Source: Pseudomonas sp. BCA17 (GTDB lineage Bacteria > Pseudomonadota > Gammaproteobacteria > Pseudomonadales > Pseudomonadaceae). Taken from it: a stretch of DNA of 64,000 nt. The translations under genes and the position numbers were made by a program. The stretch lies in contig NZ_SGWI01000003.1 in NCBI RefSeq assembly GCF_004519405.1, positions 124,001 through 188,000 of the forward strand, given 5' to 3'. Numbering within the stretch: position 1 is the first letter of the stretch; each line of letters opens with the position of its first letter. Shown here piece after piece: positions 39,626-47,801 of this stretch. A model generated the notes under the pieces. The model saw only the letters and a list, made by a program, of their open reading frames with translations, searched no databases and was not told where the DNA came from.

Positions 39626-39810
39626 GAAGGTGGCGCTTCCTTGTCCGTGAACCCGCGAGAAACAGTTTTGAAGTGTGCCGATTAATCCTGGCCCGCACCA
39701 GTGATGACTCGTGTTTATGGGGGTTTAGTCACGATCTGCTTCTAAGAGAACAAAAATTTCACGCCTTGTGTTATATCGTAACCAATTGTATGTATGCGGG
39801 CGTTAAGTGG
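39626..39810. promoter_or_regulatory. Divergent promoter region between the lipid operon and the SPFH operon
   Basis: A 185-base A/T-rich stretch separates the start of the YnbA-like gene (minus) from the first SPFH gene (plus). It must hold promoters for both operons. No strong consensus box or known operator was recognised. Confidence 0.4.
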
Positions 39811-41730
39811 ATGCAAGTGGATCTAGAAGCGGACGGCGCTTCGGTTGAGGGCCTGCCGCGTTTTCAGCAGGGGCTGTTCCAGGCCCGTCGATTGCGCAAA
39901 GCCGGCATCAGCCTGACGACCTTGGCGGTCGCCGGTTGGGTGCTGGCGTTGTTTGTCGCTTTGTTCGCACCGCTGTCGATCTGGCCCGTGGTGCTGATCA
40001 ACTGTTCTTCGGCGTTGATGGTGCTGGTGGCCGGGTTGCAATCGGCGTGGTGGGTGGCCGACTGGCGTGCCCAGGCGCTGGAAGAGCCCTCCGTCGACGC
40101 CGAGCCTGTGGTGGAGGCGGGCGGCTACGCGGGGCTGATCGGGCGTTTCGGCAGTGGCCTGTTGGCGCAGATCGGTGCCCCGGTGGTATGGCTATGTGGG
40201 GCCTCTCTGCAGGTGCTGGTCAGCATCAGCGAGTTCTGGAACCTGGCGCTGCCCGCCGCTGCGGTAGGTCAGTCCGCCAGCATCGGCGCTGCCTTGGCGT
40301 TGGCGCTGGCCTTTGGTTTGCTGGTGTTCGAGCGCCGCCTCGCTCAGGAAACGATGACGCAATGGCCGGAAGCCTCGCAGTTGGCGCAGTTGAGCCGGGT
40401 CGCGATCATCTGCCTGGTGATCAGTGCGATTTGCCTGTTGTTTGCCGGTGCCGAATCGGTCTGGCCGCTGCGCCTGGCGACACTGGTGGGCCTCTTGCCG
40501 GCGCTGGTGGCGCTGGAGTTTTTGCTAAGGGGCGTGTTGTCGCTGTTCAGCCCTCGCCAACCGCGCCTCGAGCCGCGCTTGATGGCCCAGAGCTTTATCG
40601 CCGGGCTGCTGCGCTGGCCGCCGCAGCCCTTGCTCGCCTTGCAGCACGAATTACACAACCGCTTCGGCATCGACCTTCGCCAGATCTGGGCGTTTACCTA
40701 CATGCGCCGAGCGTTTCTACCGGTGTTACTGGTGGTGCTGGCCGTGGGCTGGTCGCTGACCGGCGTGCATGAAGTGCCCCTGCAGGGCCGTGGGATTTAT
40801 GAACGTTTCGGTAAGCCTGTCGAAGTCTTCGGCCCTGGCCTGCATGCCGGTTTGCCGTGGCCGCTGGGCCGCGTATTGAGTGTGGAGAATGGCGTGGTGC
40901 ATGAGCTGGCCACCAGCGTCAGCGAAGCCGCCGTACCCGAACTGGCCTCTGCTGAAGGCCCGGCGCCGACGGTTGCCAACCGTTTGTGGGACGCCAGCCA
41001 TGTGAATGATAAGTCCCAGGTGATCGCCAGTAGCAGCGGCGACAAGCAGGGCTTTCAGATCGTCAATATGGACGTGCGTTTTGTCTACCGTATTGGCCTG
41101 ACCGATCAGGCCGCGCTCGCCGCCACCTATAACAGCGCGGATGTGCCGACGCTGATCCGCAGCACCGCCAGCCGCATCCTCGTGCATGACTTTGCCTCAC
41201 GCACGCTCGACGAATTACTGGGTGAACAACGTACCGGCCTCGCTGACGAGGTGGGCCGCGCGGTGCAGGCAGACCTGAACACGCTCGACAGCGGCGTGGA
41301 AATTCTTGCCACGGTGGTGGAAGCCATTCACCCACCAGCCGGTGCCGCCAACGCCTACCACGGCGTGCAGGCGGCGCAGATCGGCGCTCAGGCACTGATC
41401 TCCCGTGAGCGGGGTGCGGCCAGCGAGCAAACCAACCAGGCGCTGCTGCAAGCCAGTACTGTCCGCGATCAGGCCCAGGCCAGCGCCCACGAAGTGAACG
41501 CCGGGGCCCAGGCCGCCGACCTGCGTTTTGCCGCTGAGCAAAAAGCTTATGCCACCGCAGGTAAAGCATTCGTGCTGGAACAGTACCTCGGCCAACTGAG
41601 CCAGGGCCTGGCCAATGCCAAGTTGCTTATTCTGGATCACCGCCTGGGCGCCGATGGCGCGCCGACGATCGATCTGCGTTCTTTTACTTTGCCGGCCGAC
41701 CCAGTGGCGCCGCGCAAAGCCGTTCAATAA
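39811..41730 (+). CDS. SPFH-domain protein with extra N-terminal membrane helices (HflK-like)
   Basis: About 639 residues. The first ~330 residues are unusual for HflK: roughly five or six transmembrane helices, for example TLAVAGWVLALFVALFAPL, VAIICLVISAICLLFA and VGLLPALVALEFLLRG. A further helix (FLPVLLVVLAVGWSLTG) precedes the SPFH domain (GIYERFGKPVEVFGPGLHAGLPWPLG onward), which is followed by an Ala/Gln-rich coiled coil. Start is uncertain: ATG 39811 gives MQVDLEAD; ATG 39790 is in frame upstream; neither has a strong ribosome site. First gene of a four-gene operon with two more SPFH genes and a metal ATPase. Confidence 0.85.
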   Translation: MQVDLEADGASVEGLPRFQQGLFQARRLRKAGISLTTLAVAGWVLALFVALFAPLSIWPVVLINCSSALMVLVAGLQSAWWVADWRAQALEEPSVDAEPVVEAGGYAGLIGRFGSGLLAQIGAPVVWLCGASLQVLVSISEFWNLALPAAAVGQSASIGAALALALAFGLLVFERRLAQETMTQWPEASQLAQLSRVAIICLVISAICLLFAGAESVWPLRLATLVGLLPALVALEFLLRGVLSLFSPRQPRLEPRLMAQSFIAGLLRWPPQPLLALQHELHNRFGIDLRQIWAFTYMRRAFLPVLLVVLAVGWSLTGVHEVPLQGRGIYERFGKPVEVFGPGLHAGLPWPLGRVLSVENGVVHELATSVSEAAVPELASAEGPAPTVANRLWDASHVNDKSQVIASSSGDKQGFQIVNMDVRFVYRIGLTDQAALAATYNSADVPTLIRSTASRILVHDFASRTLDELLGEQRTGLADEVGRAVQADLNTLDSGVEILATVVEAIHPPAGAANAYHGVQAAQIGAQALISRERGAASEQTNQALLQASTVRDQAQASAHEVNAGAQAADLRFAAEQKAYATAGKAFVLEQYLGQLSQGLANAKLLILDHRLGADGAPTIDLRSFTLPADPVAPRKAVQ

Positions 41731-41742
41731 GGAGTCTGTCTG

Positions 41743-42738
41743 TTGAGCGCTCATTCTCACGATCATGATCACGGGCATCACCATCATCATGGCCACCACC
41801 ACCATCACGGTGATGAACACGCCGCCGGTCCCTTCCCCTGGCGGCGCATGGCCTGGGCCGTTTTACTGGTGCTGTTTGCGGTGGCGGCGGCGAGCCTGGT
41901 GCAGGTGCGCTCCGGCGAGGCCACGGTGATCACTCGCTTTGGCAATCCGTCGCGGGTGCTGCTGGAGCCGGGCCTGGGCTGGCGCTGGCCGGCGCCGTTC
42001 GAAGCGGCGATCCCCGTGGACCTGCGCCTGCGCACTACCTCCAGCGGTTTGCAGGATGTGGGCACCCGCGATGGCTTGCGCATCATCGTGCAGGCCTACG
42101 TGGCTTGGCAGGTGCAAGGTGATGCCGACAATGTGCAGCGCTTCATGCGTGCCGTGCAGAACCAGCCGGATGAAGCGGCGCGGCAGATTCGCACCTTCGT
42201 GGGCTCCGCGTTGGAAACCACGGCGGCCAGTTTCGATCTGTCGAGCCTGATCAACACTGACGCCAGCCAGGTACGTATCGCCGATTTCGAAGCGCAGTTG
42301 CGTCAGCAGATTGATCAACAATTGCTCACCACCTATGGCGTGCGCGTGGCGCAAGTGGGCGTGGAACGCCTGACCTTGCCGTCGGTGACCCTCACCGCTA
42401 CCGTCGACCGTATGCGCGCCGAGCGTGAAACCATCGCCACCGAACGCACGGCCGTAGGCAAGCGTGAAGCGGCGCAGATTCGCTCGGCTGCCGAGCGCGA
42501 TGCGCGGATCGTGCAGGCTGACGCCACAGTGAAAGCGGCCGATATCGAAGCGCAATCGCGGGTCGAAGCAGCGCAGATTTATGGCCGCGCTTATGCAGGT
42601 AATCCGCAGCTGTATAACTTGCTGCGTTCGCTGGATACCTTGGGCACCGTGGTCACGCCAGGCACCAAGATCATCTTGCGCACCGACGCTGCGCCGTTCC
42701 GCGCGCTGGTGGATGGGCCGAAGGACATTCAGCCATGA
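41743..42738 (+). CDS. SPFH-domain protein with histidine-rich N-terminus (HflC/HflK-like)
   Basis: 331 residues, TTG start after AAGGAG. Residues 4-25 are a run of His, Asp and Gly (about 14 His), a likely metal-binding tail placed on the cytoplasmic side before the single transmembrane helix (MAWAVLLVLFAVAAASLVQV). The SPFH domain follows (GEATVITRFGNPSRVLLEPGLGWRWP) and ends in an Ala/Glu-rich coiled coil and the C-terminal YNLLRSLDT segment. Its stop overlaps the next SPFH gene by 4 bases. The His tail ties this SPFH operon to the P1B ATPase encoded downstream. Confidence 0.88.
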   Translation: MSAHSHDHDHGHHHHHGHHHHHGDEHAAGPFPWRRMAWAVLLVLFAVAAASLVQVRSGEATVITRFGNPSRVLLEPGLGWRWPAPFEAAIPVDLRLRTTSSGLQDVGTRDGLRIIVQAYVAWQVQGDADNVQRFMRAVQNQPDEAARQIRTFVGSALETTAASFDLSSLINTDASQVRIADFEAQLRQQIDQQLLTTYGVRVAQVGVERLTLPSVTLTATVDRMRAERETIATERTAVGKREAAQIRSAAERDARIVQADATVKAADIEAQSRVEAAQIYGRAYAGNPQLYNLLRSLDTLGTVVTPGTKIILRTDAAPFRALVDGPKDIQP

Positions 42739-43769
42739 TCGAGCGTGACAGCCCGGACAGCCCATGGATCCAGGCCGGGCGCCTGGCGTTCCTGGCGCTG
42801 TACGCGGTGACCGTGTTGGCGGCGTTGGCCTGGGCGTTTTCCAACGTGCGCCAGATCGACCCGCAGAACCGTGCGGTGGTGTTGCACTTCGGCGCGCTGG
42901 ATCGGATTCAGAATGCCGGCCTGCTGCTGGCTTGGCCGCAGCCGTTCGAACAGGTGGTGCTGCTGCCGGCGGCCGACCGCGTGATCGAGCGTCGAGTGGA
43001 GAACCTGCTGCGCTCCGACGCGGCGACGCAGGCTGACCGCGTGGCCAGTTTCGCCACACCATTAAGCGATTCCCTGGCCGGCTCCGGTTACCTGCTGACG
43101 GGTGACGCGGGCGTGGTACAGCTGGATGTGCGGGTGTTCTACAAGGTCACCGAGCCCTACGCGTTTGTGCTGCAGGGTGAGCATGTGCTGCCGGCCCTGG
43201 ATCGGCTGGTAACCCGCAGCGCCTTGGCCCTGACCGCAGCGCGCGACCTGGACACGATCCTGGTGGCGCGCCCCGAATTGATCGGCGCCGACAACGGCGC
43301 CGCCGAACGCCGCGAGCGACTGCGTGGTGATCTGGTGCAGGGCATCAATAAACGTCTGGCCGAGTTGGCTTCTACAGGCTTGGGATTGGGTATCGAAGTC
43401 ACTCGCGTCGACGTGCAATCGAGTCTGCCGGGCCCGGCCGTGAATGCCTTCAATGCAGTGCTGACGGCCAGTCAGCAAGCTGACAAAGCCGTGGCCAATG
43501 CACGCACGGACGCGGAAAAACTCACCCAGGCCGCCAACCAGACGGCTGACCGCCTGGTGCAGGTCGCCCACGCCCAGGCCAGTGAGCGTCTGGCCAATGC
43601 CCAGGCGCAGACTGCCACCGTCGCCAGCCTGGCCCAGGTAAAAGACCCCGGTTTGCTGTTGCGTCTGTACCGCGAACGGTTACCGAAAATTCTCGGCCAG
43701 GCTGGCTCCGTGACCACGGTCGATCCGAAAGACGACTCCCGCTTGATCATCCAGGGAGCCGAACAATGA
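42735..43769 (+). CDS. SPFH-domain protein (HflK-like), third of the set
   Basis: 344 residues: one N-terminal helix (LAFLALYAVTVLAALAWAF), SPFH domain beginning near VRQIDPQNRAVVLHFGALDR, and a C-terminal coiled coil (QQADKAVANARTDAEKLTQA). The domain is more divergent than the other two, and lacks any protease feature. It overlaps both neighbours by 4 bases (ATGA), indicating tight coupled translation of SPFH2-SPFH3-ATPase. Confidence 0.87.
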   Translation: MIERDSPDSPWIQAGRLAFLALYAVTVLAALAWAFSNVRQIDPQNRAVVLHFGALDRIQNAGLLLAWPQPFEQVVLLPAADRVIERRVENLLRSDAATQADRVASFATPLSDSLAGSGYLLTGDAGVVQLDVRVFYKVTEPYAFVLQGEHVLPALDRLVTRSALALTAARDLDTILVARPELIGADNGAAERRERLRGDLVQGINKRLAELASTGLGLGIEVTRVDVQSSLPGPAVNAFNAVLTASQQADKAVANARTDAEKLTQAANQTADRLVQVAHAQASERLANAQAQTATVASLAQVKDPGLLLRLYRERLPKILGQAGSVTTVDPKDDSRLIIQGAEQ

Positions 43770-45652
43770 GCGCACCCATGCTGACGTCGGCCGAGCAGCG
43801 CAGTGCTGCCCGGCAATTGACCTTGGCCATGCTGGCCTTGGGGTTGTTGATATTGGGCTTGGTGTGGCGCTGGCTGGCGCCTGACCAGACGGGCTTGAGC
43901 CAGTTGTTGCTGGGTGTGGCGTCCTTGCTGGTGGCCGTGCCGGTGATGCGCTCGGCCTGGTACAGCCTGCGTTTTCCCAGCCTGCACGGCATCACCGATC
44001 AACTGATCGCCCTGGCTATGCTCGGCGCCTGGGCCACGGGCGATTTGCTGACGGCTGCGTTGCTGCCGATCATCATGATCTTCGGTCATGTGCTGGAGGA
44101 GCGCAGCGTGATCGGCTCCCAGGAGGCGATCCATGCCTTGGGCAAACTGACTCGCAGCCATGCGCGACTGGTGCAGGCCGACGGCAATATTGTGGAAGTG
44201 GATAACGGCACGTTGAGTACCGGCGATATTGTCGAAGTGCGCGCCGGTGATCGGGTACCGGCTGATGGCGTGGTGCTGTCGGGCCAGGCGAGCCTGGATA
44301 CGGCGCCGATCACCGGTGAATCGGTGCCACTGGAAGCGAGTGTGGGCGTGCAGGTGTTTGGTGGGGCGATCAACCTCGATGGCTTGCTGCGCCTTGAAGT
44401 GACTCGCACCGGTAACGAGTCGACCTTGGGCAAGGTGATTGCGCTGATGCAGAACGCCGAGCGCTCCAAGCCGCCGATCACACGGCTGCTGGAACGTTAT
44501 GCCGGCAGTTATATGGTGCTGGTGCTGTTGCTGGCGGCGGTGACCTGGTTTGTGACCAACGACGCCCAGGCGATGCTGGCGGTGCTGGTGGCGGCATGCC
44601 CGTGTGCCTTGGTGCTGTCGGCGCCGGCCACGGCGATTGCCGGGATCGCCGTGGCGGCCCGGCATGGAATCCTGATCCGCAGCTCGGCATTCCTCGAGGA
44701 GTTGGCGGACCTGACCTCGTTGGTGGTCGACAAGACCGGCACGCTGACCTTCGGTACGTTGCGCCTGCAATCCATCGAAACCACCGCTGCGGACCGGCAG
44801 GAGTTGTTGAATCTGGCGGCCAGCCTGGGTTCGGCCAGCAGTCATCCGGTCAGCCGTGCGTTGGCGGGCCTGGTGACCCAGGATCAAATGCGTGTACTGA
44901 CCGACATCCGCGAACGCCAGGGGCTGGGTGTGGTGGCGCAGACCGAACAGGGCGAAGCCGCGCTTGGGCGGCCGGAGTTGTTCGAACAATTGGGCATTGC
45001 TACAACGGCTGTGCCGAACCACGACGGCCCGATTGCCGGGTTGGCATTGAACGGGCAGTTCCTGGCCTGGCTGTTGCTGGCCGACAGCGTCAAGCCGGAA
45101 GCACGCCAGGCGCTGCAGGAACTGCGCGACTTGGGTCTGGGTCGTCAATTGCTGCTGACCGGCGACCGGCAAAGCGTCGCCGACAGCCTGGCGCTGGATG
45201 TGGGCATCAGCGATGTCGAAGCGCAGGCCTTGCCGGAAGACAAGCTCAACCGCGTGCTGGGAGAGATCGGCAACGGTTTTCGCCCGATGGTGGTGGGCGA
45301 CGGCATCAACGACTCGCTGGCGCTCAAGGCCGGCGTGGTCGGCGTGGCGATGGGCGCGGGTGGCGCGGACATCGCCCTGGCGTCGGCGGATGTGGTGCTG
45401 ATCGGCAGCGACTTGCGGCGCCTGGGTACCTGTGTGCGCTTGAGCCGTCAGTGTCGACACACCCTGCAGGTCAACGTCGTTATCGGCCTGGGTTGGACCC
45501 TGGCGATCGTGGTGTTCGCGGCATTTGGCTGGTTGGGGGCTGCGGGAGCAATGATTGCGGCGGTATTGCATAACCTCAGTACGTTATTGGTACTGGGCAA
45601 TGCCGGACGTTTATTGCGTTTCCAGGAGCCGCTTTTGAAGCTTGAGGAATAA
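43766..45652 (+). CDS. P1B-type heavy-metal ATPase with atypical metal-site residues
   Basis: Metal-exporting P-type ATPase of 628 residues without any N-terminal HMA metal-binding domain. The catalytic features are complete: TGES (183-186), CPC (278-280), DKTGT (322-326), the P1B His-Pro pair (360-361) and GDGIND (511-516). ZntA-type sequences follow CPC with ALV-I-S-T-P; here it is ALVLSAPA. Aligned by eye to ZntA, the Lys of helix 7 is replaced (region IGLGWTL) and the Asp of helix 8 is His602 in LHNLST. That is a mixture of P1B-2 and P1B-4-like marks, so the metal (Zn, Co, Cu or other) is open. Fourth gene of the SPFH operon. Confidence 0.9.
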   Translation: MSAPMLTSAEQRSAARQLTLAMLALGLLILGLVWRWLAPDQTGLSQLLLGVASLLVAVPVMRSAWYSLRFPSLHGITDQLIALAMLGAWATGDLLTAALLPIIMIFGHVLEERSVIGSQEAIHALGKLTRSHARLVQADGNIVEVDNGTLSTGDIVEVRAGDRVPADGVVLSGQASLDTAPITGESVPLEASVGVQVFGGAINLDGLLRLEVTRTGNESTLGKVIALMQNAERSKPPITRLLERYAGSYMVLVLLLAAVTWFVTNDAQAMLAVLVAACPCALVLSAPATAIAGIAVAARHGILIRSSAFLEELADLTSLVVDKTGTLTFGTLRLQSIETTAADRQELLNLAASLGSASSHPVSRALAGLVTQDQMRVLTDIRERQGLGVVAQTEQGEAALGRPELFEQLGIATTAVPNHDGPIAGLALNGQFLAWLLLADSVKPEARQALQELRDLGLGRQLLLTGDRQSVADSLALDVGISDVEAQALPEDKLNRVLGEIGNGFRPMVVGDGINDSLALKAGVVGVAMGAGGADIALASADVVLIGSDLRRLGTCVRLSRQCRHTLQVNVVIGLGWTLAIVVFAAFGWLGAAGAMIAAVLHNLSTLLVLGNAGRLLRFQEPLLKLEE

Positions 45653-45676
45653 TTTTCAGAAGTTTTTTCCAAAGGC

Positions 45677-45743
45677 TGTAACGCCGACAAGGGAGCTCAC
45701 TCTAGTGGTGTATCGAGACTGAACAAACCGTTCAGACCGATAC
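45677..45743 (+). promoter_or_regulatory. Candidate ECF-type promoter and leader hairpin of bufA
   Basis: TGTAACGCC (45677-45685) followed about 17 bases later by CTCTAGTG (45700-45707) resembles ECF sigma factor promoters, which often have a GTAAC -35. Directly downstream, GTATCG (45710-45715)/CGATAC (45738-45743) and CTGAAC (45719-45724)/GTTCAG (45730-45735) form a two-tier hairpin with a 5-base loop in the predicted leader. Promoter class is inferred; the hairpin is directly visible. Confidence 0.4.
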
Positions 45744-45770
45744 CCACTATTGATCTCTGAGGAAACAAAA

Positions 45771-46022
45771 ATGAACATCAAAAACGCCGTTTCCGGTGCT
45801 GCCCTGGCCATCGCTGCCGCCACTATGTTTGCGGGTGTTACTACCCAGGTACAGGCCGCCGACGCTGCTGTTCATTGCTATGGCGTGACGTCCTGCAAAG
45901 GCATGAATGACTGCAAAACCGCTGAAAACGCCTGCAAAGGCCAGGCTGTCTGCAAAGGCCACGGCTTCAAGGCCATGAGCAAGTCTGCGTGCGACGCGGC
46001 TGGCGGCAAAGTCGGCGAGTAA
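45771..46022 (+). CDS. bufA: Bufferin-type metallophore precursor peptide BufA (BufA2-like)
   Basis: 83 residues with a Sec signal peptide (cleavage near VQA-A, residue 29) and a mature part with six Cys at 36, 42, 48, 55, 61 and 74, in the pattern CYGVTSC ... NDC ... ACKGQAVCKG. This matches bufferins, whose core cysteines are turned into thiooxazole-type rings by a DUF692 (MNIO) enzyme and then bind copper in the periplasm. AGGAAAC precedes ATG 45771. A longer frame upstream (from 45750) has no ribosome site. The modifying genes follow. Confidence 0.88.
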   Translation: MNIKNAVSGAALAIAAATMFAGVTTQVQAADAAVHCYGVTSCKGMNDCKTAENACKGQAVCKGHGFKAMSKSACDAAGGKVGE

Positions 46023-46089
46023 CCGGCGACTGAGTGCTACCGCAGCGGATGCCCTTTGCCGCTGCGGGCACTTTCCCCAGGAGTGAATC

Positions 46090-46935
46090 ATGTCCGCTTC
46101 CCTTCCAAGTCTGGGTTACGGTCTGGGCTTACGCAGTGAGTACTACCAGCAGATCCTTGAACAATCGCCGGCTGTGGATTGGTTCGAAGTCATCTCCGAA
46201 AATTATCTGGTCCAGGGCGGTAAAGCCTTGTATTACCTGGACGCGATAGCCGAGCGCTATCCCCTGGTGATGCATGGTGTGTCCTTGTCCATCGGTGGGC
46301 CCCATGCCCTCGATACTGATTACCTCAGGCAAATCAAACAGCTCGCCGCACGTATCGAACCAGCGTGGATTTCCGATCATCTGTGCTGGAGCCGTGGCAG
46401 TGCGCATCAGTTGCATGACTTGCTGCCGTTGCCCTACACCGAGGAGAGCCTTTACCACGTGGCGGCTCGCGTTCTGCAAGTGCAGGACGTGCTGCAGCGT
46501 CCGCTGGTGCTGGAAAATGTCTCCAGCTATGTGCGCTCCAAGGCCGATGAATTTACCGAATGGGAATTCCTCAATGCCTTGGCCCACCTGACGGGCTGCC
46601 AGTTGTTGCTGGACGTCAACAACGTCTACGTCAGCTCACGCAACCACGGTTTCGATGCCTGGACTTTTATCCGCAACCTGCCGCCCGAGCGCATTCGCCA
46701 ACTGCATCTGGCTGGGCATATGGACTATGGCGACTATGTGGTCGATACCCATGACCATCCAGTGTGCGATCCGGTGTGGGCGCTTTATCAACAAACCCTG
46801 GAGCACCTGGGGCCGATCTCGACGCTGTTGGAGCGCGACGATCATTTCCCACCGTTCGAAGAGTTGCTCACCGAACTGAGCAAGGCCCGTGAGCTGGGTG
46901 CTACTGCGCTGGCCAGGAGATCGCTATGCGCCTGA
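46090..46935 (+). CDS. bufB: DUF692 multinuclear non-heme iron oxidative enzyme BufB
   Basis: Modifies Cys residues of the BufA peptide with a multi-iron centre. The 281-residue TIM-barrel-like protein has the family pattern: GLGLRSEYY opening, WFEVISENY (metal Glu/Asn), VMHGVSLSIGG (His), SDHLCWS, VLENVSSYV, LLLDVNNVYV and the C-terminal ERDD motif. Start ATG follows CAGGAG. It overlaps bufC by 10 bases. Confidence 0.93.
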   Translation: MSASLPSLGYGLGLRSEYYQQILEQSPAVDWFEVISENYLVQGGKALYYLDAIAERYPLVMHGVSLSIGGPHALDTDYLRQIKQLAARIEPAWISDHLCWSRGSAHQLHDLLPLPYTEESLYHVAARVLQVQDVLQRPLVLENVSSYVRSKADEFTEWEFLNALAHLTGCQLLLDVNNVYVSSRNHGFDAWTFIRNLPPERIRQLHLAGHMDYGDYVVDTHDHPVCDPVWALYQQTLEHLGPISTLLERDDHFPPFEELLTELSKARELGATALARRSLCA

Positions 46936-47714
46936 CCGATTGGCAGTTGGCCTTTGAGCAGCATCTGTTATCCGAAACCCCGGCGGCCAACAGTGGTTTT
47001 GCCGCCACGTTGCTGGGCGGGCCGACGCTGGACGTCGACACGGGGCTGGCGATCTATCACAACGCCTATCTGGCGCGCCTGCAGGAAGTGCTGCGGCATG
47101 ACTTCGGCGCCATCTGGTATTGGCTGGGGGATGATGAGTTCGCGTCACTGACCGAAGCCTACGTGCGCCGTTATCCGTCTGCGCATTACAGCTTGCGCTG
47201 GCTGGGCGAGCGGTTCCCTTCATTTATTGTCGAGCACCTGGTGGCTGAACAGAGCGAGCCGCTGGCCGAACTGGCGCGCCTCGAGTGGGCGTTTACCCTG
47301 GCATTCGATGCGCCGCAGGGTGAGCCGCTTGGCTTGGATGACATGGCACAACTGCCGCCTGAAGACTGGCCCGGCTTGCAGTTCACCCTGGCACCTTCGG
47401 TGCAGCAGATGCTGTGCCACTTCAACACGGTGGCGATATGGCGTGCGAGCAAGGGGGGTTCGGACTTTCCCGATAGCCATGCGCTGGAGCCGGCCCAGGT
47501 CTGCCTGGTATGGCGCCACGATAACGTGTGCCAATACCGCAGCCTTGAACCCGCTGAGGCCTTTGCCCTGATGGGAATGGTGACCACCGGCTGGAATTTT
47601 TCAGAACTGTGCGCGCAATTGGCAGTCACCTATGCAGAGGGTGCGCCACTGCAGGCGGTGACGTGGATGAAACAGTGGGTCCAGGACGGTTTGCTCGAGC
47701 GCAGAGCCCCATAG
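46926..47714 (+). CDS. bufC: DUF2063-type bufferin maturation partner BufC
   Basis: Peptide-recognition partner that presents BufA to BufB. The 262-residue protein has the N-terminal DUF2063 domain (WQLAFEQHLL, LAIYHNAYLARLQEVLRHDFGA, the hallmark YHNAY-type stretch) and a C-terminal domain used in peptide binding in relatives such as HvfC/MbnC. Start overlaps bufB. No DoxX-type or ECF sigma gene follows, unlike many longer bufferin operons. Confidence 0.9.
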   Translation: MRLTDWQLAFEQHLLSETPAANSGFAATLLGGPTLDVDTGLAIYHNAYLARLQEVLRHDFGAIWYWLGDDEFASLTEAYVRRYPSAHYSLRWLGERFPSFIVEHLVAEQSEPLAELARLEWAFTLAFDAPQGEPLGLDDMAQLPPEDWPGLQFTLAPSVQQMLCHFNTVAIWRASKGGSDFPDSHALEPAQVCLVWRHDNVCQYRSLEPAEAFALMGMVTTGWNFSELCAQLAVTYAEGAPLQAVTWMKQWVQDGLLERRAP

Positions 47715-47801
47715 AAGAGCGCTATGAATTCGATAGCCTCCTACTTTGTCTTCTGATGGTCTACCCTCACTCCAGACGTCTGAAACAAGGGGGGACTACT
47801 C

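Noticed and set aside
39811..43769. SPFH genes as the housekeeping hflK-hflC pair.
   Set aside because: Three genes, His-rich tail, extra membrane domain and no hfq/hflX context; the usual hflKC should be elsewhere.
46455..46462. CCACGTGG core resembling a second parS site in bufB.
   Set aside because: Flanking bases do not match the GTTCCACGTGGAAC palindrome.
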